This document shows positions 1 through 9,833 of a DNA stretch of 64,000 bases, piece by piece. The DNA lies in contig JABLTG010000056.1 in the NCBI GenBank assembly GCA_016618085.1, positions 1 through 64,000 of the forward strand. Direction: 5' to 3'. The position numbers and the translations under genes are program-made. The notes under the pieces were generated by a model that made no database searches, was not told where the DNA came from, and worked only from the letters and a program-made list of their open reading frames with translations. Each line of letters starts with the position of its first letter. The first letter of the stretch is position 1. Source of the stretch: Neovahlkampfia damariscottae. Its lineage: Eukaryota > Heterolobosea > Selenaionea > Neovahlkampfiida > Neovahlkampfiidae.

Positions 1-592
1 TTAAAGGAATAACTCTTTTGAGAAATCTTTGAATTGGTGTTCCTCTAATACTTCCAATATTTTCTTTTTGTTCAATATACATATTTCCGTTGTAAATTCT
101 TTCACTATCTGTAGTTTCTAATTTCCATCCACAATTTTTACCAGTTGACCAAGGGAGTGCATAATCGAATCTATTGTAACATTGACCATCTTGATCAAGA
201 TTATTTTCAACATTACTTCCAGGATAAGCACATTGAGTAAAAGTTGAATTTTCAATGAAAATTTTGGTGTCTAATCTACCTGTGACTAATGGAGCCATGA
301 TACTCATTTGGAGTTTATCATTTATAAAATCAAGTTTAGCTGGATCTGAAACTGGGTAAAAGTCGGTCTTTGTCATTACATTGGTATTCCATTGGCAATT
401 TGACCTTGTAGCTTTATTTTGGCATTGAGCACCATCATATCCAGAGTAGCATGAGCATTTGTTTTCAGCAACACAAGCACCTGAAGAAGAACAAACTTGA
501 GTAGATGTTTTATCAAGTCCAAAGCATGTTTGAGAGTAAATTTGAGCAATAAAAGCAAAAAAGAGAATGAATAAAATTTTTGAGTTGATCAT
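1..592 (-). CDS. Secreted protein with EGF-like module, 3' end cut by window edge
   Basis: The start codon is at 592 and the frame stays open to base 1 (197 codons, no stop), so the C-terminus lies outside the window. Residues 1-17 form a signal peptide (MINSKILFILFFAFIAQ). Residues 25-60 are cysteine-rich and contain CSCYSGYDGAQC, the CxC...GYxGxxC end of an EGF-like module. The rest is an extracellular-looking region with a few cysteines (TQCAYPGSN, GQCYNRFDY, KNCGWK) that I cannot assign to a family. It is probably secreted or a membrane-anchored surface protein. No intron is needed in the visible part. The EGF call rests on cysteine and glycine spacing only. Confidence 0.7.
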   Translation of the reverse strand, partial: MINSKILFILFFAFIAQIYSQTCFGLDKTSTQVCSSSGACVAENKCSCYSGYDGAQCQNKATRSNCQWNTNVMTKTDFYPVSDPAKLDFINDKLQMSIMAPLVTGRLDTKIFIENSTFTQCAYPGSNVENNLDQDGQCYNRFDYALPWSTGKNCGWKLETTDSERIYNGNMYIEQKENIGSIRGTPIQRFLKRVIPL

Positions 593-1369
593 TGCAAGTT
601 GTTGTTTTGTTTTTTTGAGTGAAATACTCTTATAATTCTCAGCTATTTATTGGTGAATCGGAAATTTGTGTGTTGCCAAATTTGTTCACAGATATATAAA
701 AATCCCCATTTGGATCCAATAACTCCAGCCAAAAAAGGATATCCAACAACTTTTTGAATAAATCAGGACAAAGGAAATCTTTCAATCGTTTTATTCTCAA
801 TTCTGGTGAATTTACATACTTCTTTTTTGGAATTATTGTTCCGTTGAATTTGAAATTACCAAAGTTGTTCATCATGAATTTTCTCTTTCTGCAAATAGAC
901 AGTTATGTTCTGGTCTTGAACCATAAAGAAAATATTTCCAAAATTATTCATCATGAATTTCCTTCATGGAATTTTGAACGAGAAACAAGATATTTTGTTT
1001 AACAGTACATACTTTAGTACCTTGTTGACTATTAAATCTGTCCATCAATTGAAAATCCTAAAAATTATCAATAATATTTCAAAGTTGTTTTCAAAATTCC
1101 TCATCTTCTTACAGAAGAAAGAGCTTCAAAATAAAGTTCAATTCAAACTTTCCTTTGTATTTAGCAATATGCACCAACTCAAATGAAAAAGAGTCAACAA
1201 CAATATTTCAAAATTAAATTTTGGATGAGCACAAGTTTGTTTGGTATTGTGAAAAAGAGTCGATGTTTTTAAAGCACCAATGAAATCCTTCAAACTCTGA
1301 AACTAACTCCACAACAAATTCGAAAGATTCAACAAAATTGGAACTTAGTTTGTCAAAAATTTTATTCAT
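593..1369. repeat. Gene-poor stretch with decayed short repeats
   Basis: No convincing gene. On the minus strand an imperfect repeat is visible: ATTCATGATGAAYAAYTTTGG occurs near 876-895 and again near 940-960, each opening a short frame that reads MMNNFGN. A third FGN unit (VNKFGN) sits near 670. A second repeated phrase, close to TTTGAAATATTATTGA, occurs near 1075 and 1205. This looks like remains of a repeat-containing gene broken by stops. The longest remnant frame is 639-875 (78 codons). A promoter for the EGF-like gene probably lies just above 592. Confidence 0.3.
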
Positions 1370-3867
1370 TTAAAAGTCATCTAAATCTAATGGTTCAACA
1401 ATATCTTTAAATTTCTTTCCTGATTTCTTTTCATTTTTCTTTCCTTTTTTTTCTTTCTTTTTCTTATCTGGTTTTACAACATAATCTTCTTGTTTGTAAT
1501 CAGCTTCATCATCTTCTGAAGTTGAATATTCTTCACCAATAACTGGTTCTAAATCTTCTTCATCAAGTTCATCTAATTTTTTCTTTTTAGATTTTTTAAT
1601 TTCCACTTCAGGAGCAATTTTTCTCTTTTTGCTGATTTTTTCATCTTCTTCTTCATCATCACTTTCATCGAGATTATTTGGTGTTTCTCTTTTTGCAGCA
1701 ACTTGATCAAGAAGTTCTTGATATTTTTTCTTTTGTTCAATTTCCAAAAATTGTTTCAAAACAGTCTTTGTATCCTTATTGAGAAATTCATGTACTTTTG
1801 AAATTTGTAAAGGTGTGAATTCAACATTTGATCTTTTTTCATAAATAAATCTTGAATTTTCATCAATTTTTTTAATTAAATCTGTGAATTTTCCTACAGT
1901 TGAAGGTCTAAGTTTATGTGACTTCAAAAATTTCTTCAAATATTTCGCGATTGGAAAAGCGACTTCAGGAAATGCGATTGAATGACTATGAATCGCAAGG
2001 TATTCCAAAAGTAAAAGTGATGTTTCTTCAATGAGTTTCACTTGAAATTCTTTTGTTTTTTTTTCTCTTTCTTTTGTCTTCAAATGGAAATGAAAATCTA
2101 AAGGATTGCTTGCTGATGATTTTGGAAGAGCATATGATTCATCTCTGTCTAAAATATCTAATAAAGCATTTCCGACTGGAATAAACATTCCTGTTTTTTT
2201 TGAAATTTCATTCAACATTGAGATACATTTGAATCTAAGAGGGAAAAATCTTGGATTTGAATTAACTGAAATAGTTCCAAAGATGATTTGAACTAATGGA
2301 TAAATCAATTCTTTTAAGTCTTCTTTTGGATAAGTAGATACAACTTTTGACCAACATCTAAGACAATTAATGAATTTCCAATTGTAAGAAAGTGCCCATG
2401 CCTTTTTAAAATTTTAACACAAAATTCAAGTTTTTTTTACTTCTTTTTCTTTTGCAAGACTTTTTCTTAATGTAATTGCTAATTGACGAATGTAAACAAA
2501 TGCATGTTGATAAGTAACAATTGAATCAATTCCACAAATTTCAACAAAAGAGTTCATCAAGAAATCAATAATTTCAAAATTTGAATAATTATAATTTCTA
2601 CCATTTTGAATTAAAGTGAAATAAATTCCTTTGACACATAAATCTAAAAATGGATAAGGAAACATAGTACCCATTCTATAAATGCAAAGAAATGATCTAA
2701 CTCTAATAACTTCTTTACTATTTCCTAAATTATTAATCATTGCTTTTAATAATTTTCTTGACTCTCTTTCAAAATGTCCAAAATAAGGAATGGCTTCATA
2801 AACATAATTTAAAACATAAGATAAAGTTTCTTCGTCTTTTAATGTTTCCAATAAATGAATCATTGTTTTTGTGTATGTTTTCACTGATGGAAGAATTTTT
2901 TTCCAATTTGAAGATTTTGCATTTGGAAGCATACTTAATTAGAATTAGAAACAATATTCTAAACTTACTCTTCTGTTTTTCTTTTCATTAAATGGTTATA
3001 AGCAATAATTGGAAATTTTGAAGCAGCTAAAATAATACGTAAATAAATGGAATGTGAAGTAATTTTGTAAGGCATTCTTTGTAAGATATCTTTTTCTTTT
3101 TCACTTGTTTTATTTCCATCATAATGATGTGCAGCTTTGAAAAATGCAACTAAAAGTTTTTTTGTTGCTGACAAGTCATTATTGTGTTGAATTTTTGAAA
3201 CCCAGACTTTAATTAATTCTTTTGTTATTGTATTTTTTTCTTGTGTTCCTTTTTCTTCTTCTTCAGATTCTTCTTCTTCAGATTCTTCTTGTTCCATTTT
3301 TGATAATTTTTCTTCCATTTGGTCTTCTTTGGTCAAACCTTTATCTTCTAAATCAAAATCGTCTTCATCTTCATATTCTGGTAAATCTTTTGGTTCTATG
3401 TCAAATTCATCTTGTTCTTCTTCAGAATTTTCTGAACCTTCTTGTTCTGAATCATCAGCTTGTTCATCTTGTTCGTTTTCAGAATCTTCTTCTTCGTAAA
3501 CTTCTTCTGGATCATAATCATCTTCTGATTCTTCTAATAATTTTAAAACTTCTTCTGTTGGTCCTAAATCTTCATCTGGTGTTTGTTCAAGAAATCTTTT
3601 AACTTCTTCTGGAGTGATTCTAAAATTTTAGTCGAATTTGGAAATTTTTTACTTTTCTTTTTTACCAGATTTTTTTTTGTCATATTGTAAATAATCTTGT
3701 TGTTCTCTTTGTTCTTCATCATCAGAAAATTCTTCGTTTTTCAATTTTTCATTTTTAACATTTTCTTTTATCTTTTCTTGTGATTCTAATCTTTTTCTTT
3801 GAATATGTTTATGTTGTAATGTTTTATTCTTTCTAAAATTCTTAAATCCTTTCTTTTGTTTTCCCAT
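1370..3867 (-). CDS. NOC2: Nucleolar complex protein 2 (Noc2)
   Basis: Four exons: 3867-3653, 3619-2969, 2933-2441 and 2401-1370, with introns of 33-39 nt, giving 796 aa. Noc2 partners with Noc1 and Noc3 in pre-60S ribosome assembly and export in the nucleolus. The family core is clear: an HFERESRKLL-like stretch, YQHAFVYIRQLAITLRKS, then LIYPLVQIIFG and PRFFPLRFKCISML followed by TGMFIPV. The N-terminus is basic (GKQKKGFKNFRKN) then strongly acidic. The C-terminus alternates acidic and lysine blocks, as in other Noc2 proteins. A CCAATTG element lies about 40 nt above the start. The gene reads through cleanly after splicing. Confidence 0.93.
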
Positions 3868-4454
3868 TTTTTTTGGTGTGATGGATGTTCAAAAATTTTT
3901 TGCAATGCACCAACCAATTGTATGGCTCTAAAAAATAAATAAAAAATGAATCAAAGAAAATTGAAAAATTTCGATAATCAAAACAATTCTAATGGAAACC
4001 AGATCAATTTTTTTTTAAACCAATACTTTTTTAAGAAACCTTCCAATTGAAAAGTGGAAACATTAGAAAAGATGAAGTCGTGGTGTTTTTGGAAGTCTCC
4101 ATGCAAGAAGTGTTGAAAATTACTACATGACAGTCAAGGTTTTCCAAAATGCTCAAGAGACGATATCAATTCCATTATTTGAGAACTAACAAAGTATTAT
4201 TGATTGATATTGGATCCAGCTTTATGGTTGATTTTATTTTATTTCTAATTTTTGGATTACTCTTTGTGGCTATCTTAGTGGTTTCCTCAGCTATTTTTTG
4301 GTGCAGTTGGGTTTCCAGCATTCAAATAAAGGAATGGATTATTAATTATTTTTACATCTTTTTATCATTCCACACCATGTCTAGTGAAAATAATAATTGG
4401 ATTTTTCTTTGTTTGAAGTTTTTGTTTTGCCCAATCAGAAAAAAATTCTCCATC

Positions 4455-5156
4455 ATGTTATTGATGTACTTTGTGATTGGATTTTTTTTATTATTGATTC
4501 TTTATTACTTGTTTCATCAACATTTGTTCGCATGGTTATTGAATAAAATCAGTAATCATCCAAGAAAATTCAAAGAAATCAAAAGAGACTTATTTTCGGA
4601 AGTGAAAAATGAAATTCTTGAAATTGGATGTGGAACAGGAATAAATTTTGAATTTTTAGCTGAAAATAAAAATATAAAAAACTGGATTGGTATTGAACCA
4701 AATCCACAAATGAATAGTTTCCTTGAAAAAAATAAGAAAAAATTCAATGTCCAATTTAACACTAAAATTGAAAATATTTCAGCTGAAAATATGACTTCAA
4801 TACCTGATGAATCTGTTGATTATGTAATTGGTTCTCATATTTTTTGCTCAATTTCTTATTTTCAAACTCAAAATGTATTAAAAGAAATTTCAAGAATTTT
4901 GAAGAAAAATGGAAAATTTATTTTTGTTGAACATGTTGCTGATCCAAAAAATTCTTTCACAAGATATGTCCAAATTTTCATCTCTCCACTTTGGTTTGTG
5001 ATTTCAGATGGTTGTAGATTCGCAAAAACTTGGAATGTCTTTCAAGAAGCAAAAGAAAATTTTTCAGCATTAGTTGTTGATCATTTCGATTCAAACTTAA
5101 TTCCTTTTGGATTAACCGTCGTAAAACCTCATATCAAAGGATATTTCATTAAATGA
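4455..5156 (+). CDS. METTL7/TMT1-like membrane-anchored methyltransferase
   Basis: A 233-residue class I SAM methyltransferase with one N-terminal membrane anchor (LLMYFVIGFFLLLILYYLF). The SAM loop reads EILEIGCGTG, and EHVADP plus the C-terminal VKPHIKGYFIK match the METTL7/TMT1 family. Animal members are ER or lipid-droplet proteins that methylate thiols. The frame is open upstream to an ATG at 4149, which would add 102 residues with two more hydrophobic segments. I prefer 4455 because the product then has family length (about 245 aa) and a CCAATCA element (near 4430) lies about 25 nt upstream, as for other genes here. AATAAA immediately follows the stop (TGAATAAA). Confidence 0.82.
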   Translation: MLLMYFVIGFFLLLILYYLFHQHLFAWLLNKISNHPRKFKEIKRDLFSEVKNEILEIGCGTGINFEFLAENKNIKNWIGIEPNPQMNSFLEKNKKKFNVQFNTKIENISAENMTSIPDESVDYVIGSHIFCSISYFQTQNVLKEISRILKKNGKFIFVEHVADPKNSFTRYVQIFISPLWFVISDGCRFAKTWNVFQEAKENFSALVVDHFDSNLIPFGLTVVKPHIKGYFIK

Positions 5157-5183
5157 ATAAATTATTTATTTCATTCCAATATT

Positions 5184-5854
5184 TTAAGGTGGACAAATAC
5201 TTGGTACTTTGAATAATGCATCATTTTGTGCACCTACTACGAAATCTACATAATCTGTGTCACCTGGATCTTCTTCCTGATTGGTTGATCTTAATGGAAA
5301 TCTTTCATCATTGTTTTTACCAACACGCGCCCAATATTTCATTCCTTTCAATGGTCCATTTTCTGGAAATTCCCACTCTTCTGCCCACTGATCTCTGAAT
5401 AATAATTTTTTATTCAATTTTGTTGTTCGTAACCAATGAGGTGAAATAGATGGAAGATTTCTTGATCTTACACGACAACCTAAATAGAAAATTAATATTT
5501 TATCAACTTACTATTTGATTTAACGTCTAAATACCAGACAGTTTTTCCAAAAAAAAAAATTTCAAATGTTTTTTTGCCCCACTTTCCTTCTTTATCAACA
5601 TAACCATCATAGAATTCAAACTTTGATCTTTGATTTTTAAAATCATAAAATAATTTTGTCCATCTGATAGATTTATCAATATAATTTAATTTTAATAAAG
5701 TAACGTTGAAGCTCAACGGCCAAACTGGGTAATTTGAGTTTGTTGGTTGAATTTTGATGTCATTTTCCGGTTTATATGTTAAAAAAGCTTGTAATAAGTT
5801 TGAAAAAGCACCATAAGTTAATAAACTAAGAATCAAAAAGATGATTGCCTTCAT
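5184..5854 (-). CDS. Secreted or lumenal orphan protein
   Basis: Two exons (5854-5512 and 5479-5184; 32-nt intron) encode 212 aa. The signal peptide is MKAIIFLILSLLTYGAFS. The mature part is rich in aromatic residues and lysine, with a repeated short tryptophan context (WPLSFN, RWTKLF, KWGKK, VWYLD, HWLRTT, EWEFPENGP, KYWARVG), ending SICPP. I do not recognise the family. The paired W/Y beta-like pattern resembles small secreted proteins, but no catalytic motif is visible. An upstream frame extension uses TTG, so the ATG at 5854 is chosen. CCAATC occurs about 40 nt upstream. It converges with the METTL7-like gene, with only 27 nt between stops. Confidence 0.72.
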
Positions 5855-6404
5855 CTTCAATTTCGTTTCCAATTTGTGTGAAAAAAAATAGTCGATTGGT
5901 TGGATTGATTTTGGAAGCTTTTATTGGAAGCAAAATAATTGTTCAATTCTAGTATTGAATTGAATCAATTTTGGCCACAAGTGGAAAAGAAAAACGAAAA
6001 ACGTCAAAATTCAAGTGATTCAGAAGATGAACAAAAAACATTTTCTCGTTGTTCAAATGTTAATTTCCAAGTAATTTTTTTATGATTTAAATATTTCTAC
6101 TCCTTGAAGGGACGACAATTTCTTTACGAAATAATCTGTTGTAACTACATAATTCAAGAATCATTCTCTCTCACTTGTCCCAATAACTTCTTCATTTAAG
6201 CTACTTTCTATCTATTTATGAGATTCCTAGTGATATTTCCTTCTAAATAGGTGTTATTTAAAGTTGTATTTTGTAGGTTTTACAAAAAAAAATTTTGGGA
6301 TAAAAGCCCATTTCTGCAAAATTCTGATGAAATGGAATTGTTCAATCAAAAATTAAAGTGATCAGACGAGTTCTAAATTTTTCCTAAAATCCCATTGGTC
6401 AATA
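5855..6404. other. Intergenic region with CCAAT promoter elements
   Basis: About 550 nt without a supported gene. GATTGGTTGGATTG near 5894 is a CCAAT-type element for the secreted gene on the minus strand, and CATTGGTCAATA directly precedes the ATG at 6405. Around 5985-6080 there is a short frame with a lysine/serine/aspartate bias (KRQNSSDSEDEQ) ending at a GTAATT donor-like site. It has no ATG and may be a lost first exon of the relic downstream. Confidence 0.4.
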
Positions 6405-7808
6405 ATGCATCATTTTCACAAATACAGATGTGTAGTTCATCGGCCTAAACCACTTCTTCGCCAGTCAAAAAAATTCCATTTAAAGCCAAGACCAGTCACT
6501 GAAGAAAATAAGACCTTTTGGAAGGATGATCCTCCACTTGGTGGTTCTATTTGTAAAGATTGTTACTCAGATTATAATCACAGGTCACAGGCTTCAATGG
6601 GCTCAACCGAAACTCGAGCAGATGAAAATATGGTATGAAAATATTTATTTAGTTTATTTTTAGGTGCTCCAACGGAAATCATAACAACTTCAAATAATGA
6701 TCAACCAAATTTTCATTCTCCAACCATTCAAAAAGTACAAAAAACTGGAACCTCAAGTGAAAACGGTAAGAAAACGGTATTTAATCATCAAAGAAGGTTC
6801 AAAAAAACGAAAAAGTGCAACATTACCAGAAGAAATTATTTTCAAAAAAAAAAAATTTTTTGAAAAAGATTCACCCACAAAAGGAAGACCTTCTATTGCT
6901 GCTGATATCGTTGATGTACTTTCTGACCTCCAAACAAAAAATTATGTTTCTGCAAACTAAGTTGGAGATGTCTTAAGAAGAACTGGAGAATTTTGGTCAA
7001 ATTTTGAGTATGCTCCAAATCGATTAATTTCTAAGCAAAGCGCACTCAGATCATTAGTCATAAAGGACTGGCAGGAGACTTAAAAATTGCTCAAATTTTA
7101 AGTGAAATTAAAGAAATTTGGATTGGATGTGATGGAGCCTCATATGAAGATCGAAGTTTGGTTGAACTGCATATTATGGGAAATTTTAATGGAAGTTATC
7201 ATTATCATTTGATTAACATTCTCGAAAAACAACATTCCTCAGGTGAAATGATTGCAAAATGGATTGTAGAACAATTTGAATACTTTAATTCACTTCAAAG
7301 AATGTTAAATATTAAAGAAACCTTTATTTATGATATTAAAGGAATTATAATGGATACTACATCAGAAAATACAGGAAAATATAATGGTATTGCTGCTGTT
7401 CTTAACAAATTAAGAGAAGATATATATTTTAAAAAATTTGGGAAGAGTTGTGAAAAAATCATTGTTAAATCTTGTTGTGATCATGTTGCTCAATTATGTA
7501 TCACAGAATTTAGAAAACGGATTGTATTACTTTTAGAAGAAATGAAATTGGAAATTTTATTAACTTTAGAATTTTCAGAAAAACAATTTGTTTTAATTCC
7601 AATGTTGAATTGTTTTGGAAATTTTCTTGGAAAATGAGAAACTAAAATTGCAATAATTTCAGAAATAAAAAAGAAAACAAAAGTTGATAATTTTACAATT
7701 AATCCAATAAATGAAGTCAGATACCTTTCATATTGTAATTTAGCTGAAAATTTAATTGATTATTATGACATTATAAAGTCTTTTATTAAACATTTGAATA
7801 AACTTTAA
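6405..7808 (+). pseudogene. Transposase-derived gene, probably degenerate
   Basis: Coding segments follow one another: MHHFHKYRCVVHRPK (6405-6635), then GAPTEIITTSNND, then after a canonical intron near 6766-6793 EGSKKRKSATLPEE through KGRPSIAADIVDVL to a TAA at 6960. GLAGDLKIAQILSEIK continues from about 7060, then WIGCDGASYEDRSLVE, MDTTSENTGKYNGIAA (about 7350) and KSCCDHVAQLC. The GCDG and MDTTSxNTG blocks resemble DDE-type transposase-like proteins widespread in eukaryotes. Two or more in-frame stops (6960, 7635) and at least one unresolved junction argue for decay, although GT-AG introns inside suggest it was once an expressed host gene. I see no terminal inverted repeats. Confidence 0.45.
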
Positions 7809-7866
7809 ATTCTCCGCAAATTGACCAATCAAATAATTTAGGAAAAATTTTGGATTGGTGAATAAA

Positions 7867-8475
7867 ATGGAGTCAAAAAAACGAAAAAATGAAGAAGTTG
7901 AAGAAGATTTACAAGAATAAAGAATCAAAATAAACGAATTTCCATTGAACAAAATCATTTCAGGTGGCCAAACAGGAGCAGACAAAGGAGCATTACTTGC
8001 AGCTGAAAAATTAAAAATACAAACAGGAGGAACAGCACCATATCAATACAAAACTCTTGATGGAGTTAATATTGAACTTAAAACTAGATTCAACCTCGAA
8101 GAATTACCAAAATCAACCAAAGGAAACATGTACGTCGTCAGATCTAAAAAAAACGTTGATAATTCAAACGGAACTATAGCATTTAGAGTATGTCCAGGTA
8201 ATGGAACTGACAAAACTATCGGATACTGTCTAACAAAAACTTGGAAAAAAATTAATTTTCAAAATCTAAAAACTGCATACCTTCCACTATTGATCATTGA
8301 TGATTTAAAAAGTGACCAAAATTCTTTCAAAATTAAAAAATTCATCCTTGATAATGACATAACAGTGTTGAACGTTTGTGGTCATAGTGAGCATAAAATT
8401 GAAAACAAAAACTTCTCCACCATTGTTGAAAAAATTTTAACAGAAGCTCTAAAAGATGAATTTGAATCAAAGTAA
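7867..8475 (+). CDS. cpYpsA/SLOG-superfamily nucleotide-binding protein (putative molybdenum-carrier family)
   Basis: The core frame (7921-8475) opens with NKIISGGQTGADKGAL, the signature of the circularly permuted YpsA (SLOG) family, which binds nucleotide-like ligands and is mostly bacterial or phage. GTIAFRVCPGNGTDKTIGYC and VLNVCGHSEHK match the rest of the fold. No ATG starts this frame. The ATG at 7867 is preceded by GATTGGTG and followed in the same frame by a TAA at 7918. Splicing a 51-nt GT-AG segment (7872-7922) joins ATGGA to the core and gives MEIKINEFPLNKIIS, but its donor (GTCAAA) is weak. Otherwise the 5' end is broken. Lateral origin is likely; the function in this cell is unknown. 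Confidence 0.68.
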
Positions 8476-8532
8476 AAAAAAAACATAAAACTTTTCCACC
8501 TCCTAAAGTACATTTTTTTTTTTTTTTTTTCT

Positions 8533-8903
8533 TTAAAAATACATGGATTGTATTTTAATCATTAAAAAATCAATATTTTCATCTTTTCCATCTTGTAACT
8601 CCATAGCAGTTTGATTCCATTTATTCTTTAAAAATTAAAAAACTTATTCTTTTGTTTTACTCTTATTCCTGGATTTATTCCTCTTTCTAATAAAAATTCA
8701 ATCATTTCTTCTGTTCCTATTAAAACAGCAAAATGTAATAAAGTGTTTAAATTTTCACTTTCAAAGTGTTCTGAATAACCAAAAGATACTAATTTTGAAC
8801 TTTCAAATTGATGATTAATATCAAAACCTTCTTCCATTAATTCTTCAAGTTTTTCTAAATCATTACTTGCAAGAGCTTGAATAACTTCTTCTTCTTTGAC
8901 CAT
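8533..8903 (-). CDS. Small ankyrin-repeat protein
   Basis: Two exons (8903-8661 and 8625-8533; 35-nt intron) encode 111 aa. LLHFAVLIGTEEMIEFLLERG is a full ankyrin helix pair, preceded by the half-repeat ALASNDLEKLEELMEEGFDI and followed by NPGIRNKWNQTAMELQ. The intron starts GTAAAACAAA and ends TTTAAAG, and joining restores the expected GADPNIRNKxGxTA-like turn. The protein is too small for more than about two and a half repeats and has no other domain, so it is probably a protein-protein adaptor. Confidence 0.75.
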
Positions 8904-8993
8904 GACGTGTGAATGAAAATGAAGAATTGAATTTATCCAATAAAAACAAAACAAAAAAAATAAAAAATAATTTTTTTTTCAAAATTTCAAAAT

Positions 8994-9585
8994 TTATTTT
9001 GATGAAGTTTTACCTTTATTTTTGTTTTGATGTTTTGGAATTGAAACTTTAGCTGTTTGTCCTGATTTTTGTTTTTTAACATCTTTTGATTTTTCATCTT
9101 TTTTCTTTGATGAAGCTGATTTTTTAGCGCTAATTTTTTTTCTTCTTTCTTCTTCTACTTTTTTTGCAGCTTTGAGAATTTGAGCTCTTTGTTCAGCAGT
9201 TTGATCTTGTTGTGATTTAATATAGTCTACTGAAGCACCAACAATTGATTTCAAAAGTTTTTTAGCTTTTTTTCTTTTTGATTTTTTGAATTGTTCAACA
9301 ATACCTTTTTTGTGGTTTCTACGGTAAATTGTTGTCCATGTTAAATCTCTTGGGTTCTTTCCTGAACGGAAATAACTCATTGATCTTTTATTAATAAATG
9401 GAAAGACCTAAAAATAATTGTATTAATAAAACTAAAAAAATAAAAATTACAGGTCTTGTTGATGTAGCAGATACTACTGGTACATATCTAATTCCATGTC
9501 CTGGATAAATTTTGAATCCGGAGAATGCACAAGTGTCAGTTCTATAGTTTTTTAATTAAAAATTTTTTCTTTACTTAACAACCAT
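8994..9585 (-). CDS. RPL24: 60S ribosomal protein L24 (eL24)
   Basis: Three exons: 9585-9575 (only 11 nt), 9541-9451 and 9407-8994, giving 171 aa. The N-terminal zinc-ribbon-like segment reads KTDTCAFSGFKIYPGHG, then FPFINKRSMSYFRSGKNPRDLTWT and YRRNHKKG, all eL24 landmarks. The C-terminal tail is lysine-rich and longer than usual. The first intron sits after codon 3, an early-intron pattern shared with RPS8 and the TRA2-like gene. TGATTGG elements lie near 9617 and 9655. The stop lies inside AAAATAAATT. Confidence 0.95.
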
Positions 9586-9833
9586 TTCGTCTGCTTTACA
9601 AAAAAATTATTTCTCAGCTGATTGGTTGAAAATCAGAGATTTTTATCGGAATTTTTTGATTGGTGCATGAAAAAGAAGAGAAAAATTTTTATCTTCTAAT
9701 TCAATTTTTTTCAAATATTTAATGATTTTACTGAGTTTTTATTTTTTAACCAACAAATTGAGTTAAAATCATTGTTTTCAATCAACTTCACTTTTTGGGA
9801 AGAACTCTTTTGTGGTTTGTGGAAAAATAATTT

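Noticed and set aside
3222-3602. 126-codon Leu-rich frame on the plus strand
   Set aside because: Antisense shadow of the acidic N-terminus of NOC2 (GAA/GAT codons read in reverse as TTC/ATC/CTT).
6960-7920. Reassignment of TAA to a sense codon
   Set aside because: All well-identified genes end at TAA or TGA at the expected family C-terminus. In-frame TAA occurs only in the relic and the odd cpYpsA 5' end.
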